DNA of 64,000 nucleotides from Mesonia ostreae (GCF_031845265.1 NZ_JAVRBG010000003.1:246459-310458), one strand, 5' to 3'; positions 53,130-62,389 are shown, counted from the stretch's first letter. The notes: generated from the sequence alone by a model not told the origin. Numbers and translations are program-made.

Positions 53130-53630
53130 ATGCTAACTAACCAAGAAGCAAAGTATTTATTGGATTTAGAAAAGGTTTTAACTAACCCTAATCAAACAAT
53201 AGATTTATCGAAAAAGAAAAATAGATTGGAATTGATTTCTCATCAAGATTCTGATTATGAATTTTGGGTTGAAATAACGACCAATCAAAAAATCATACTT
53301 AAAACTTCTATACATCATTTGGAAAGCAATTCTTTTGTTGGTTTATTAAGAATTGATTTCAAAGGAGGTCATCACAATCCAGCAAATATACTTCCTTCTT
53401 TACCTGATTTTCTTATCCCATATGCTGACAAATGGTTTGACCCAACAGAATCGCATATTCATATCTATGTTGAAGGATATAAACCTTTAGCTTGGGCAAT
53501 TCCGCTAACTGATAGTGATTTTCCAATTAAAGATATTACTCACGCATCAGACTTATCGGATTTAATAATTAACTTTGCCCGAAGAATAAATTTAAAATCA
53601 TTAATTAACATACAACAAGCAATACTTTGA
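53130..53630 (+). CDS. Cassette 11: DUF6978-like protein
   Basis: The 166-residue protein starts MLTNQEAKYLLDLEKVLTNP and contains YEFWVEITTNQKIILKTSIH and FVGLLRIDFKGGHHNPANIL, which I recall as the DUF6978 family; the assignment is from memory. It overlaps the next gene by 4 bases (TTGA), so the two act together. Function unknown. Confidence 0.6.
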   Translation: MLTNQEAKYLLDLEKVLTNPNQTIDLSKKKNRLELISHQDSDYEFWVEITTNQKIILKTSIHHLESNSFVGLLRIDFKGGHHNPANILPSLPDFLIPYADKWFDPTESHIHIYVEGYKPLAWAIPLTDSDFPIKDITHASDLSDLIINFARRINLKSLINIQQAIL

Positions 53631-54409
53631 ATTGGGTAAACACATATGTGGACGATTATTACAATTGGTTAAGAGAGAAAACCTTTATCCAAAAGGACTC
53701 TAATACTGATTGGTTTCTAATAAACACACCTTTTGTTGGAGCCTTTAATGATACTATTGAAATTTATGCTCAAAAAAAAGGAAATCACTTAAGATTAAGT
53801 GATAACGGAGAAACTATGTCTAATTTAGAACTTCAAGGTCTGCATATTCAAGGTTCAAAAAGACGTAGAGCAATTTTAGACACTATTCTATTAAACTATG
53901 GAGTAAGAGCTGAAAGTGACGAATTGACAATAGAAGCAAACATTGAAAATTTTTCTCAATCAAAGCATAATTTTCTATCTGCAATAATTGAGATTAATGA
54001 TTTATATGTTTTATCAAAAAATAATGTTGCTTCAATATTTAAAGAAGACGTTAGGTCATATTTAGATTCTCACGACATAATTTATACACCTGATTTTATT
54101 TCAAAAGGAGCTACAGGTTTAGAATTTAATTTCGATTTTCAAATCGCAAAAAAGAATAAAGAAATTGTAATTAAATCATTCAATACAGTAAATAAATCAA
54201 ATTTATCTACTTTTCTTTTTTCTTGGGATGATATAAAACCAGTTCGTGAAAAAATCACGAAAAAAGATGTAAACGCAATTGCGATAATAAACAATATTGA
54301 CAAAGAAGTTCGAACTGAATTTTTAGACGCACTTAAAGCAAAAAATGCTGATTATATTCTTTGGTCTGAACGTGAATCGGAAAAAAGCAAAGAACTTATA
54401 TCTGCGTAA
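53627..54409 (+). CDS. Cassette 11: DUF1828/DUF1829-type protein
   Basis: The 260-residue protein uses a TTG start overlapping the upstream stop. It has FLINTPFVGAFNDTIEIYAQ and HLRLSDNGETMSNLELQGLH, matching the DUF1828 domain. A C-terminal part (VRSYLDSHDIIYTPDFISKG, TKKDVNAIAIINNIDKEVRT) matches DUF1829. The family is widespread near mobile and defence genes without a defined activity. With the upstream protein it forms a two-gene module. Confidence 0.7.
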   Translation: MNWVNTYVDDYYNWLREKTFIQKDSNTDWFLINTPFVGAFNDTIEIYAQKKGNHLRLSDNGETMSNLELQGLHIQGSKRRRAILDTILLNYGVRAESDELTIEANIENFSQSKHNFLSAIIEINDLYVLSKNNVASIFKEDVRSYLDSHDIIYTPDFISKGATGLEFNFDFQIAKKNKEIVIKSFNTVNKSNLSTFLFSWDDIKPVREKITKKDVNAIAIINNIDKEVRTEFLDALKAKNADYILWSERESEKSKELISA

Positions 54410-54417
54410 AATACTAC

Positions 54418-54548
54418 TTACAACAACGTGTATAATTAATGGCTAGTTCTCGCCTACTTACGAAAATCCTCGCGGATTTTCTATTCGGTTTTTATTTGCT
54501 AAATTAGTTGCTTAAACACGCCACTAATCATACACAAAACCGTTATAT
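54418..54548 (+). repeat. attC-like site 11 (short class)
   Basis: R'' TTACAAC, AAC, GTGTATAATTAATGGC; right arm GCCACTAATCATACAC, AAAACC, R' GTTATAT. Two arm differences, both A/C. Confidence 0.88.
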
Positions 54549-54874
54549 GCAAGTTTTGCCAATCGTTATAAATAGCTGATAACAATTATATCAAAGCTTT
54601 GTTTTAAAAATTTTATTTAAGCGCAGAAATGTGCCTATCTACATTTTTATCGTTGTACACGACTTTAACTGATCAATTGGAATTTTAAAAATTAATCTCG
54701 ATTGAGATAATTTGGAACTCAATTTCAAAATATATAGCAGTTTTAAAAATGTTGCTGATAATATCAATGTAAAAAGTTAAAATTGATATTTAAAAATGCT
54801 TATTATATATTATGGCTGATAATTATACTAAAAAGCTGATTTAAGCCGACAAAATATGTGAAAAAAAAACCAGC
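54549..54874. other. Cassette 12: no convincing gene
   Basis: Boundaries GTTATATGC and GCATATAAC are intact, but no frame of 60 codons exists on either strand of this 459-bp unit, the shortest in the array. It is very AT-rich, with several ATTTTTAAAAATT-type inverted words (around 54605-54800). It may encode a small RNA or very short peptide, or be a decayed cassette. Confidence 0.6.
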
Positions 54875-55007
54875 ATATAACAGCGTATATAAAAAATTGC
54901 TATTTTAGGCTTAATTTAAAGTTGTTGCGTATTTGCTCACTTCAATTTTCCTGCGGAAAATTAGCCGTTCGCAAACACGCAACTTTTCATATACAAAAAC
55001 GTTGTGT
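54875..55007 (+). repeat. attC-like site 12 (short class)
   Basis: R'' ATATAAC, AGC, GTATATAAAAAATTGC; right arm GCAACTTTTCATATAC, AAAAAC, R' GTTGTGT. Two arm differences, both A/C. Confidence 0.88.
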
Positions 55008-55091
55008 GTAATTTGATAAAAAAAATGGCGATAAATTATATTCATATAAACATTAATATTTAAAAAAAAATTAAATTATAAGATTTTCTAA

Positions 55092-55628
55092 ATGAGCAGT
55101 ACTTCAAATAAAAAATGGTTTAATGGTGCTATCGGAACTATAATTTTAAGCTTGATTGCTGCAATAATTTATGACTACATAAAGGAACAACCTATTTTAA
55201 GTACCATAACAACAATCTCAAATAACATATGGCGCTTTATAAAAAATCTCTTTTCAGTAGAAATACAATTATGGTTAATTATTTCACTATTATTGTTATA
55301 TAAAATAATCAAGTGGTTTTATATTAAAGTTCAGAAAAGTAAAATTCCTGAGTTACCTGAAAATCTAAAAAATTATAAAGCAGATGATTTTAAAAATTGG
55401 AAATGGAAATGGGATTGGAAATGGGATTCAAATAAAGCTAAATGGAAAATAATTAACTTATGGCCATTTTGTAAAAAATGTGACATAGAGTTATTAGATA
55501 AATCAAATTTCATCCAAAGTGCAATGAAGTGTCCAAAATGCGAACAATACTTTCAAGAATCAAAAATTGATGACTCAAAAGGAGTTGAATCAATGATATA
55601 TGATAACATACAAAAAGGTAGAATATAA
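55092..55628 (+). CDS. Cassette 13: membrane protein with zinc ribbon
   Basis: The 178-residue protein has two membrane segments (about 13-31 and 57-76). A tryptophan-rich stretch lies at 103-118 (NWKWKWDWKWDSNKAKWK), followed by a four-cysteine ribbon (C127-x2-C130 and C147-x2-C150). It probably sits in the inner membrane with the ribbon in the cytoplasm. No known family. It begins 91 bases after the cassette boundary, a longer leader than most cassettes. Confidence 0.7.
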   Translation: MSSTSNKKWFNGAIGTIILSLIAAIIYDYIKEQPILSTITTISNNIWRFIKNLFSVEIQLWLIISLLLLYKIIKWFYIKVQKSKIPELPENLKNYKADDFKNWKWKWDWKWDSNKAKWKIINLWPFCKKCDIELLDKSNFIQSAMKCPKCEQYFQESKIDDSKGVESMIYDNIQKGRI

Positions 55629-55634
55629 AACTAC

Positions 55635-55827
55635 ACACAACACCGTATATATCTCATAGCTAATTAGTTGCTTAATCTAAGCTAAAGTATATTTACAAGA
55701 ACGCCAAATTTTTTAATTTGGCTTATTGAGAAAAAAAGGTAATAAGAAAACTAAAAAATTAGGCTCGTGCTTAATGAAAAGTAATTGCTATTTTGCACGC
55801 TACGAGCCATATACAAACACGTTATGT
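55635..55827 (+). repeat. attC-like site 13 (long class)
   Basis: R'' ACACAAC, ACC, GTATATATCTCATAGC; right arm GCTACGAGCCATATAC, AAACAC, R' GTTATGT. Confidence 0.86.
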
Positions 55828-55870
55828 GCAAGCTAAAAAACCGAACATCGATACCAACTTTTGAAAAAAT

Positions 55871-58111
55871 ATGAATTATGTTATAGAAATATGTGTGGCG
55901 ATTGATATAGCAATTTTAGGTATTGCTTATCCAATTTTGATTGATAAGATTTCCAATATAGGACAGAAATATAATTCTGAATATTTACCAAATGTTTTTT
56001 CGTCTGAATATCCTGATAATAAAGTAATCGGTAGGATATCTTTCTTTCAATTAATTCTTATTCTAACATTGTTAAGCTTTGTGTTTCAAATATTTTGGTT
56101 AGAACCAATAGAATACTTTAGAGGTAATCGTTTTATTGAGAATTCAGCCGATATTTTGATTTTTTCACTTACACTTATATTGACAATTACATTTTTTTAT
56201 TGGATTAATAAGATTATGCTTTACCAAAGTAAAGCATCAGAATTATTACACTATTTAATCAAAAAATATAATAACACGAAGGAAGAAGACCAATCAAAAA
56301 CATATCAATTAAAGGCAATAAATGATTTTGCAATTTTTGCAATTGAAAAACAAGACCCTCATTTGCAAGAACCGTTATTAGATTTTTATTCTAAACAATT
56401 TCATAGCTCTAGAGAAAAATTTGACGAAAAAGAAGGGCCAGAATATAAATTCGATTTATACAACATTACAAATGAAATAATAGCATCTTCAATAAACCAC
56501 CAAAATAAAAAGCTGAAAGCTTTGGAGCATCGAGCTTCATCTGGAACTTGGTTAATTGGAGAAAGTTTCAAATTTGCTAAAATTTCGAAAACTACTTACA
56601 GTTGGCTGTGGCGGAATTTGATTACGTCAAGTGATTATAAGTACTTAATAAGTAACTATTGGTCTTCAGCATCTCAATATTTTAACTATAGCCTTTCAGG
56701 AGTTATGCCAGAATATGGTGAAAATGGAATAACAAATCAAGAAGAAATTGACAAAGTCGAGATAGAAAGAAAAAGGTTTTTAGAGTTTAACTACGCTCTA
56801 GGTGGTTTAGTCTACTATAAAGACAAGTACAACACTTTAAAGTACATCCTATCATTTTCACAATCACAACCACCAAGTTATCCGCTATTACCCCAAACAA
56901 TGGATGAAATTTTCTATTGGTTTGACCAATTTAGTAATGAATTTAAATCACGAGCGGAACCAATCGAATATAAATATTTTTTCCCTGAAATAGATAATTT
57001 AGGCATTAGTAGAAATGTTGCTCACAATATCTGTTTATATATCTCACTACTATTTGTTCGTCAGTTTACCCAACAGACCATTTATGTTTATCAAGATTTT
57101 AAAATATTTCATAATCTAACGAATGACCTTCAAGACTTATATTCTTACAACGATAGATTACCATATTTTAAAAGTTGTATTGAGACAATTCTATCCAATA
57201 AAACACTTTTAGATACATTAAATTATAAAGTCGAAACAGACGAAGTGCTCGGTGTTTTTGACGATTTGGATAAGAAAATTAAAGAGAAGATTGATTTAAC
57301 CAAATTGAATGCTAATTTATCAGAAGATAAAATTCAGACTTTTAAAAACACAACAAAACAAATTATCAAAGGTGCATTAGAGGAGTATAAAACAATTGAA
57401 AACGGTAAAGACTTTAATAATGTAGATGATAGTGTAATTACATCTATCAATGGAGAATTGATTGTTTCTTCTAAATCATCTTTCACTGACAATGATATCC
57501 CAAATATTAATTTTGATTCTGTATATGCCCAACATATTGCCAATAATAAAATAAAGTATTTTTTACCAAATAGCTTTTTATTAGCGAGAACCGAAAAGTA
57601 TCTAATCGAAAGAAAACAATTAATAGATGGGTTTGAAAGAATAATAAAAGACTTAAACAACAAAGCTATTGTAGCAATTCGACCAGGTTATGATTCAAAA
57701 CAATTAATTGAAAAATCAAAATTTAAAAACTTAATTATTGAGATACCATCTTCAAATAATCGTTTAAGCGATACATTTTTTATTCTAGATAAAAATGATT
57801 TACCAAGATTTGAATCAAAAAAATTACCTAAAAAAGAAATTAACAAATTTGGCTTATCTCTTTTAGATGAAAAATATCAATTATACTCGAATGTTATTGA
57901 TATCAACTTACCTGAAAATAATTCTTTAAAAGAAGAGTATAGCACCAAAGATGAAAAAGAATTAAAAGTTTTGATACTAATCTCATTCATATTGTTGATT
58001 AAATGGAAAAAGGATAGAAAAATAACTATGTTAAGTTTGACAAGTCCTTACCAAGAAAGAGGTATAGTTAATAAATTAGAAGATTTGAAAGAATTAAAAG
58101 CCAGCACATAA
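55871..58111 (+). CDS. Cassette 14: large membrane-anchored protein of unknown function
   Basis: The 746-residue protein has three N-terminal membrane segments (about 6-24, 54-76 and 93-115). A long soluble helical part follows, with no motif I recognise. The stop codon TAA lies inside the R'' box (58106-58112), so the gene fills the cassette completely. This is far larger than usual integron cassette proteins. It starts MNYVIEICVAIDIAILGIAY. Confidence 0.75.
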   Translation: MNYVIEICVAIDIAILGIAYPILIDKISNIGQKYNSEYLPNVFSSEYPDNKVIGRISFFQLILILTLLSFVFQIFWLEPIEYFRGNRFIENSADILIFSLTLILTITFFYWINKIMLYQSKASELLHYLIKKYNNTKEEDQSKTYQLKAINDFAIFAIEKQDPHLQEPLLDFYSKQFHSSREKFDEKEGPEYKFDLYNITNEIIASSINHQNKKLKALEHRASSGTWLIGESFKFAKISKTTYSWLWRNLITSSDYKYLISNYWSSASQYFNYSLSGVMPEYGENGITNQEEIDKVEIERKRFLEFNYALGGLVYYKDKYNTLKYILSFSQSQPPSYPLLPQTMDEIFYWFDQFSNEFKSRAEPIEYKYFFPEIDNLGISRNVAHNICLYISLLFVRQFTQQTIYVYQDFKIFHNLTNDLQDLYSYNDRLPYFKSCIETILSNKTLLDTLNYKVETDEVLGVFDDLDKKIKEKIDLTKLNANLSEDKIQTFKNTTKQIIKGALEEYKTIENGKDFNNVDDSVITSINGELIVSSKSSFTDNDIPNINFDSVYAQHIANNKIKYFLPNSFLLARTEKYLIERKQLIDGFERIIKDLNNKAIVAIRPGYDSKQLIEKSKFKNLIIEIPSSNNRLSDTFFILDKNDLPRFESKKLPKKEINKFGLSLLDEKYQLYSNVIDINLPENNSLKEEYSTKDEKELKVLILISFILLIKWKKDRKITMLSLTSPYQERGIVNKLEDLKELKAST

Positions 58112-58237
58112 CAACGTATATAAAAAATAGCGGTTTTATCGCTTAATCAATAGGAAATGAATAAATTAAAGGTCTTTGTTAAACTGAAAATTTAGTGCTT
58201 AAAAACCCGCTACTTTTCATATACAAGACCGTTGTGC
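58106..58237 (+). repeat. attC-like site 14 (short class)
   Basis: R'' ACATAAC, AAC, GTATATAAAAAATAGC; right arm GCTACTTTTCATATAC, AAGACC, R' GTTGTGC. Confidence 0.88.
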
Positions 58238-58264
58238 ATAATCTAAACAAACTATCGAAATTTG

Positions 58265-59533
58265 ATGAACAGAGAAAGTTTTGAAAAATATGAGTTAAGT
58301 CCTGAAAAGGAAAAAAACCTTTGGAATGATTCTATTGTAGTTTTTGATACTTCAGCATTAATAGACTTCTATTACTATCCAAAAGAGACAAGGCAAGAAA
58401 TTTTTGATAAAATATTTCTGAAATTAAAAGACAGATTATGGATTCCTTATCACGTTCAATTTGAATATTTAAAAAACAGAAAGGGTATTATAGAAAAACC
58501 AATAGTTGAAAACTATAATCCAATAAAAAACGAAAAGATAAAAGATATCACTTCTGCAAAAACTAAAATTTTAAAAGTTTCAGAGCAAATAAAAAAAGAT
58601 ACTTTAAAACCTGAAAAGCATCCATTTTTACCACAAGAAAAAATAGATGAGTTTATCGAATTTACAAAGGAGCTTGATGCAAGAGTACAACAATTCGAAA
58701 AGGACTTAACCGAAGAAATCGCCAAACAAGAGACTGAAATAAAATCACTCAATGAAAATGACACAATCTTGAAAGCTTTCGAAGACAATTTAAATGTTGG
58801 CCCAGAACTATCACATTCGGAAATTATGCGAATAGTAGCAGAAGGAAAACTAAGATATGAATTTGAAATCCCACCAGGTTATAAAGATTTAAAAGAGAAA
58901 ATAGGCACACAAATTTTCGGAGATTTAATCGTTTGGAAACAGATTTTAAATTATGCAAAAGACATTGATAAAAGTGTGATTTTTATTTGCAATGACTTAA
59001 AAATTGATTGGTGCTACAAAGATTCACGAAATAGAATTGAAAGTCCAAGAGAAGAATTGATTAAAGAATTTAATGACAATAATCAGAAAGATTTTTGGAT
59101 GTATAATCAATCACAATTTGTTTACAAAGCAAAAGAATATTTGGAAGTTGATATAGAAGACGCGAGAATTGAGGAAATATCTAATGTAATAAGCAATCGA
59201 AATAATGATGCTCTGATATACAAGTGCGGATTTTGTCATCAAAGAAATGAAGTTCCCATAGAGGAGCTTTATCTTGAATTTGATTGTGTTGGTGGTTCAG
59301 AAAGAAGTATGGGAGCAGAAAATCAATATCAATCGGAAGAACCTCTCGAATGTTCATTTTGTGGTAATGACATAAATGTTACTTTAGAAATTTGGGAATA
59401 TCCAATCGGAGCTCATAATCTTGATGATATAACTATTGACAATGGTGAAGTAATTCAAAGTCCCGACTTCGTGACACACTTTTGGGACAATTACTATGAT
59501 GAACCAGATGAGGATATGTTTAGAGAAAGATAA
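58265..59533 (+). CDS. Cassette 15: PIN-like (DUF4935-type) protein with C-terminal zinc ribbon
   Basis: I prefer the ATG at 58265 over the TTG just before it. The 422-residue protein has the PIN-like start SIVVFDTSALIDFYYYP (D28) and a later acidic site VIFICNDLKIDWCYKD. A coiled-coil-like middle (about 100-180) separates the parts. The C-terminal C-x2-C pairs (KCGFCHQRN and ECSFCGNDI) form a zinc ribbon. PIN-like DUF4935 proteins are predicted RNases found in defence contexts. Confidence 0.75.
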   Translation: MNRESFEKYELSPEKEKNLWNDSIVVFDTSALIDFYYYPKETRQEIFDKIFLKLKDRLWIPYHVQFEYLKNRKGIIEKPIVENYNPIKNEKIKDITSAKTKILKVSEQIKKDTLKPEKHPFLPQEKIDEFIEFTKELDARVQQFEKDLTEEIAKQETEIKSLNENDTILKAFEDNLNVGPELSHSEIMRIVAEGKLRYEFEIPPGYKDLKEKIGTQIFGDLIVWKQILNYAKDIDKSVIFICNDLKIDWCYKDSRNRIESPREELIKEFNDNNQKDFWMYNQSQFVYKAKEYLEVDIEDARIEEISNVISNRNNDALIYKCGFCHQRNEVPIEELYLEFDCVGGSERSMGAENQYQSEEPLECSFCGNDINVTLEIWEYPIGAHNLDDITIDNGEVIQSPDFVTHFWDNYYDEPDEDMFRER

Positions 59534-59540
59534 AGACTAT

Positions 59541-59672
59541 GCACAACAACGTATAAAAATAATTGCTATTTTGTGCTTAAATAAAGGTAGTTGCGTATTT
59601 GCTACATCTGAATTTCCTTCAGAAATTCCTCGCACGCAAACACGCAACTATTCTTATACAACAACGTTAGCC
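59541..59672 (+). repeat. attC-like site 15 (short class)
   Basis: R'' GCACAAC, AAC, GTATAAAAATAATTGC; right arm GCAACTATTCTTATAC, AACAAC, R' GTTAGCC. Same arms as site 7. Confidence 0.88.
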
Positions 59673-59694
59673 ACACATACGAAAAAAAAACACT

Positions 59695-59904
59695 ATGATT
59701 GAAATTGGAACTTTATGTAAAATTAATTTAAGTGATATTCAATATAAAATAATTGATGTACGCCGGAAGGATGTAACAATAAGATTGGATAAAAATACAA
59801 CTCATCGAGAAATTCATTTTTTTGTTGATTTAGAAGAAGTGGAAAACCCTCAAGTAAAAGTTATTGGAGTTTCAACTACAAATATAAATTCAGATGAGTT
59901 TTAA
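59695..59904 (+). CDS. Cassette 16: small protein
   Basis: The 69-residue protein (MIEIGTLCKINLSDIQYKII) is likely a small beta-rich fold. It overlaps the next gene by 11 bases, so the two are translated together. No known family. Confidence 0.55.
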   Translation: MIEIGTLCKINLSDIQYKIIDVRRKDVTIRLDKNTTHREIHFFVDLEEVENPQVKVIGVSTTNINSDEF

Positions 59905-60478
59905 ATTTAGTGACTTAATTGATTTTGGAAAAATTCCTATTAAGATATTTTTACTATTTGGGATAGTGAGTGGAATTTTATTGTTTAGTTCCGCAGAGTT
60001 TTTGAAAGATTTAAAACTTTCCGAATTTGAAAATGATTATGGAAAATTCTTCGGCATAGTCTTTATAGTTTGTATCGCATTTATTGGATTGTCAATACTT
60101 TATTTTATTAAGAATAAAATAGAAAGAAAACTCAACTATAATAAAAACACAAAGTACATTGTAAATGAATTGAGCTGTTTAGACCCATTCGAACAAGCAG
60201 TAATTAGAGAATTTACTATTCAGCAACGTCAAACAGTTACAATGCCAATTGATAATGCAATTGTTGCTGGTCTATTAAACAAAAGAATACTTAAACAAGT
60301 TTCTAATATTGGAGACGGTTTGTACCTTCCGTTATCTTTAAGTAAAATAGTTAATGAAAAACTTAAGGAAACGGATTTAGGAATATCTCAAAATATGTCA
60401 GATGAACAATTAAGAGAAGTATTTTCAAAAAGACCAAAATGGGCAGATGATTATTTTTATAAACAACATTTCGGATAA
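59894..60478 (+). CDS. Cassette 16: superinfection exclusion B (SieB)-like membrane protein
   Basis: The 194-residue protein has two membrane segments (about 17-34 and 50-72). A cytoplasmic domain (LDPFEQAVIREFTIQQRQTV, IVAGLLNKRILKQVSNIGDG, LPLSLSKIVNEKLKE) follows, with the layout of the SieB family known from lambdoid phages. SieB aborts infection by certain superinfecting phages. The match is by pattern only and needs a profile search. It overlaps the small upstream gene. Confidence 0.55.
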   Translation: MSFKFSDLIDFGKIPIKIFLLFGIVSGILLFSSAEFLKDLKLSEFENDYGKFFGIVFIVCIAFIGLSILYFIKNKIERKLNYNKNTKYIVNELSCLDPFEQAVIREFTIQQRQTVTMPIDNAIVAGLLNKRILKQVSNIGDGLYLPLSLSKIVNEKLKETDLGISQNMSDEQLREVFSKRPKWADDYFYKQHFG

Positions 60479-60486
60479 AGTACGTG

Positions 60487-60684
60487 TGGCAACACCGTAT
60501 ATAGCAAATAGCGGGGTTTGATTTTAAAACGGAAAATTTTGGTATCTTTGGTAAGATCGCCAAATCTTTTGATTTGGCTTTTTGAAAAATAAGATAAAAA
60601 CAAAATACAAAAGATTTGGCTTGTGGTAAGATTGAAAATTAACTCATAATTACACGCTACTTGCCATATACAATCACGTTAGCT
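60487..60684 (+). repeat. attC-like site 16 (long class)
   Basis: R'' TGGCAAC, ACC, GTATATAGCAAATAGC; right arm GCTACTTGCCATATAC, AATCAC, R' GTTAGCT. This cassette's own start, GTTAGCC, matches its R'' with one extra base (A), the only imperfect R pair in the array. Confidence 0.86.
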
Positions 60685-60689
60685 ACAAT

Positions 60690-61496
60690 TTGAGAAACGA
60701 CAAACTTTTGATATTAGATTTAGATGGAGTTTTAATAACAAATCCATCGTGGAAAGCCGACCGAATTGACTCGGATGGATATTCTGAATTCAATGAAAAT
60801 TGTGTTAAAAACTTAAACCAACTTCTCACTCTTGCGGAATTTGACATTTGGTTGAGTTCAACTCGACGAACTGTAAAAACTTTGAATGAATTCAATCAGA
60901 TTTTCAAAAATCGTGGAATAAATAAAGAAATAATTGGATTTTTACCAGAATACGCAGATTGTAAAAACCGAAAAGAAGAAGTTCTGAAATTTATAGCGGA
61001 ATTTAAAACATCTGATTTTCTGATTATCGATGATGACAAATCTCTAAATGGGTTGGAAAGTAAAATAAAAGAAAACTTGATTTTGACTGAATTGACGAAA
61101 GGATTTAATTTAGAAAAATTGAACGAAGCAACTGAAAAAATGAAGAATAAAATAACAACAAAAGTTACTAATAAATTTATTCTTGGAAATGGTAAAGATG
61201 GAATTTACTCTGATTTAACTCTTGAAGTTGAGATATCAAACTTTGCAATATTAAAAAGAGGAGAAAATATTGAATTGAAAGACAATAACGTTTTAAAAGA
61301 GATTGAATTTGAAATTCAATCTTGGATAAATGATTATCAAAAAAAAGACATAAAATTAGAAATAACAATACTGAATGTTGGAATTGACCCTGAAGGTAGA
61401 AAATATAAAACAATGAACTCTGTTAGAGGAGCTATGTATGATGCATTGCCAAATATTGGAATTGAACCGCCACAATTATTTAGTATGGAAGAGTAA
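60690..61496 (+). CDS. Cassette 17: HAD-superfamily protein (Swiss Army Knife RNA-repair HAD type)
   Basis: A TTG start at 60690, six bases after the R' box, gives LRNDKLLILDLDGVLITNPS with the D10-x-D12 nucleophile pair. WLSSTRR (motif II) and FLIIDDDKSL (motif IV) follow. This matches the HAD domain of predicted RNA-repair proteins. The C-terminal 110 residues (VTNKFILGNGKDGIYSDLTL) form a second domain without a name. 268 residues in all. Phosphatase activity on RNA ends is inferred only. Confidence 0.65.
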   Translation: MRNDKLLILDLDGVLITNPSWKADRIDSDGYSEFNENCVKNLNQLLTLAEFDIWLSSTRRTVKTLNEFNQIFKNRGINKEIIGFLPEYADCKNRKEEVLKFIAEFKTSDFLIIDDDKSLNGLESKIKENLILTELTKGFNLEKLNEATEKMKNKITTKVTNKFILGNGKDGIYSDLTLEVEISNFAILKRGENIELKDNNVLKEIEFEIQSWINDYQKKDIKLEITILNVGIDPEGRKYKTMNSVRGAMYDALPNIGIEPPQLFSMEE

Positions 61497-61523
61497 AGAA
61501 AGTTCTGAAAAATAAAAAACTGT

Positions 61524-61656
61524 AGCTAACACCGTATATAATTTATTGCTGGTTTTAGCCAATTTACGAAAGTCCTAGCGGACTTTCTTGGTCGGTAATT
61601 ATTTACTAAATTAGTTGCTTAAAACACGCAACAAACCATATACAACAACGTTGTAT
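61524..61656 (+). repeat. attC-like site 17 (short class)
   Basis: R'' AGCTAAC, ACC, GTATATAATTTATTGC; right arm GCAACAAACCATATAC, AACAAC, R' GTTGTAT. Same arms as site 4; tip GAAAGTCCTAGCGGACTTTC. Confidence 0.88.
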
Positions 61657-61675
61657 GCAATTAAAACCAAACTTT

Positions 61676-62239
61676 ATGAATAGAAATTTATTGATTATCC
61701 TACTGACAATTTTTACTTTTAATTCTTGTCAATCACAAACGAAAGACAAAGCTGAAATGGAAAAAACGGAATCTGATGAGTTTTCTTCCGAAAGTGGAAA
61801 TTTTATAATTGACTTTCCAATAGAACCGACTTTGAGAGTTATCGACAATCAAATAGGAACTGATAAATACAAAATCTATAATTATCAAGCAGTTGCTGGA
61901 CAACAAATGATATATATGGCTGAATACATTGATTTTCCTGAATATGTAATGGAGTCTTGGGACAAAGACCAAGCTTATGACCAAATTTTAAAAACAACTG
62001 AAGCAAAGTATGGTGGAGTTTTTAAGTTGACTAAAAAAGAATCAACTGAACAACATAAACTGCAAGGAATATATTATGAATTTTCTTTGAATCCAGATGC
62101 GAATGTTCCGAGAGGAGTAAAAGGAGGAATTAAAGGGAAAATTTTCTTTGTTGGAAACAGGTCTTACCAAATAACTTATCTTGGAGAAGAACAAGGATTA
62201 ATTGAACCGTTTCTGAATTCATTTCGACTGATAAAATAA
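61676..62239 (+). CDS. Cassette 18: lipoprotein
   Basis: I start at the ATG at 61676, which gives the signal MNRNLLIILLTIFTFNSCQS; an upstream ATG at 61655 overlaps the R' box. The 187-residue protein has a beta-rich domain (FIIDFPIEPTLRVIDNQIGT, QQMIYMAEYIDFPEYVMESW, GNRSYQITYLGEEQG) resembling small stress lipoproteins of unknown role. Single gene in the cassette. Confidence 0.65.
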   Translation: MNRNLLIILLTIFTFNSCQSQTKDKAEMEKTESDEFSSESGNFIIDFPIEPTLRVIDNQIGTDKYKIYNYQAVAGQQMIYMAEYIDFPEYVMESWDKDQAYDQILKTTEAKYGGVFKLTKKESTEQHKLQGIYYEFSLNPDANVPRGVKGGIKGKIFFVGNRSYQITYLGEEQGLIEPFLNSFRLIK

Positions 62240-62243
62240 CTGC

Positions 62244-62375
62244 ATACAACACTGTATATAATTTATTGCTTGGTTCTAGCCTACTTACGAAAATCCTCGC
62301 GGATTTTCTATTCGGTTTTTATTTGTTAACTTAGTTGCTTAACCACGCAACAAACCATATACAAAAACGTTGTAG
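62244..62375 (+). repeat. attC-like site 18 (short class)
   Basis: R'' ATACAAC, ACT, GTATATAATTTATTGC; right arm GCAACAAACCATATAC, AAAAAC, R' GTTGTAG. Confidence 0.88.
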
Positions 62376-62389
62376 CCAATTAAAAAAAA

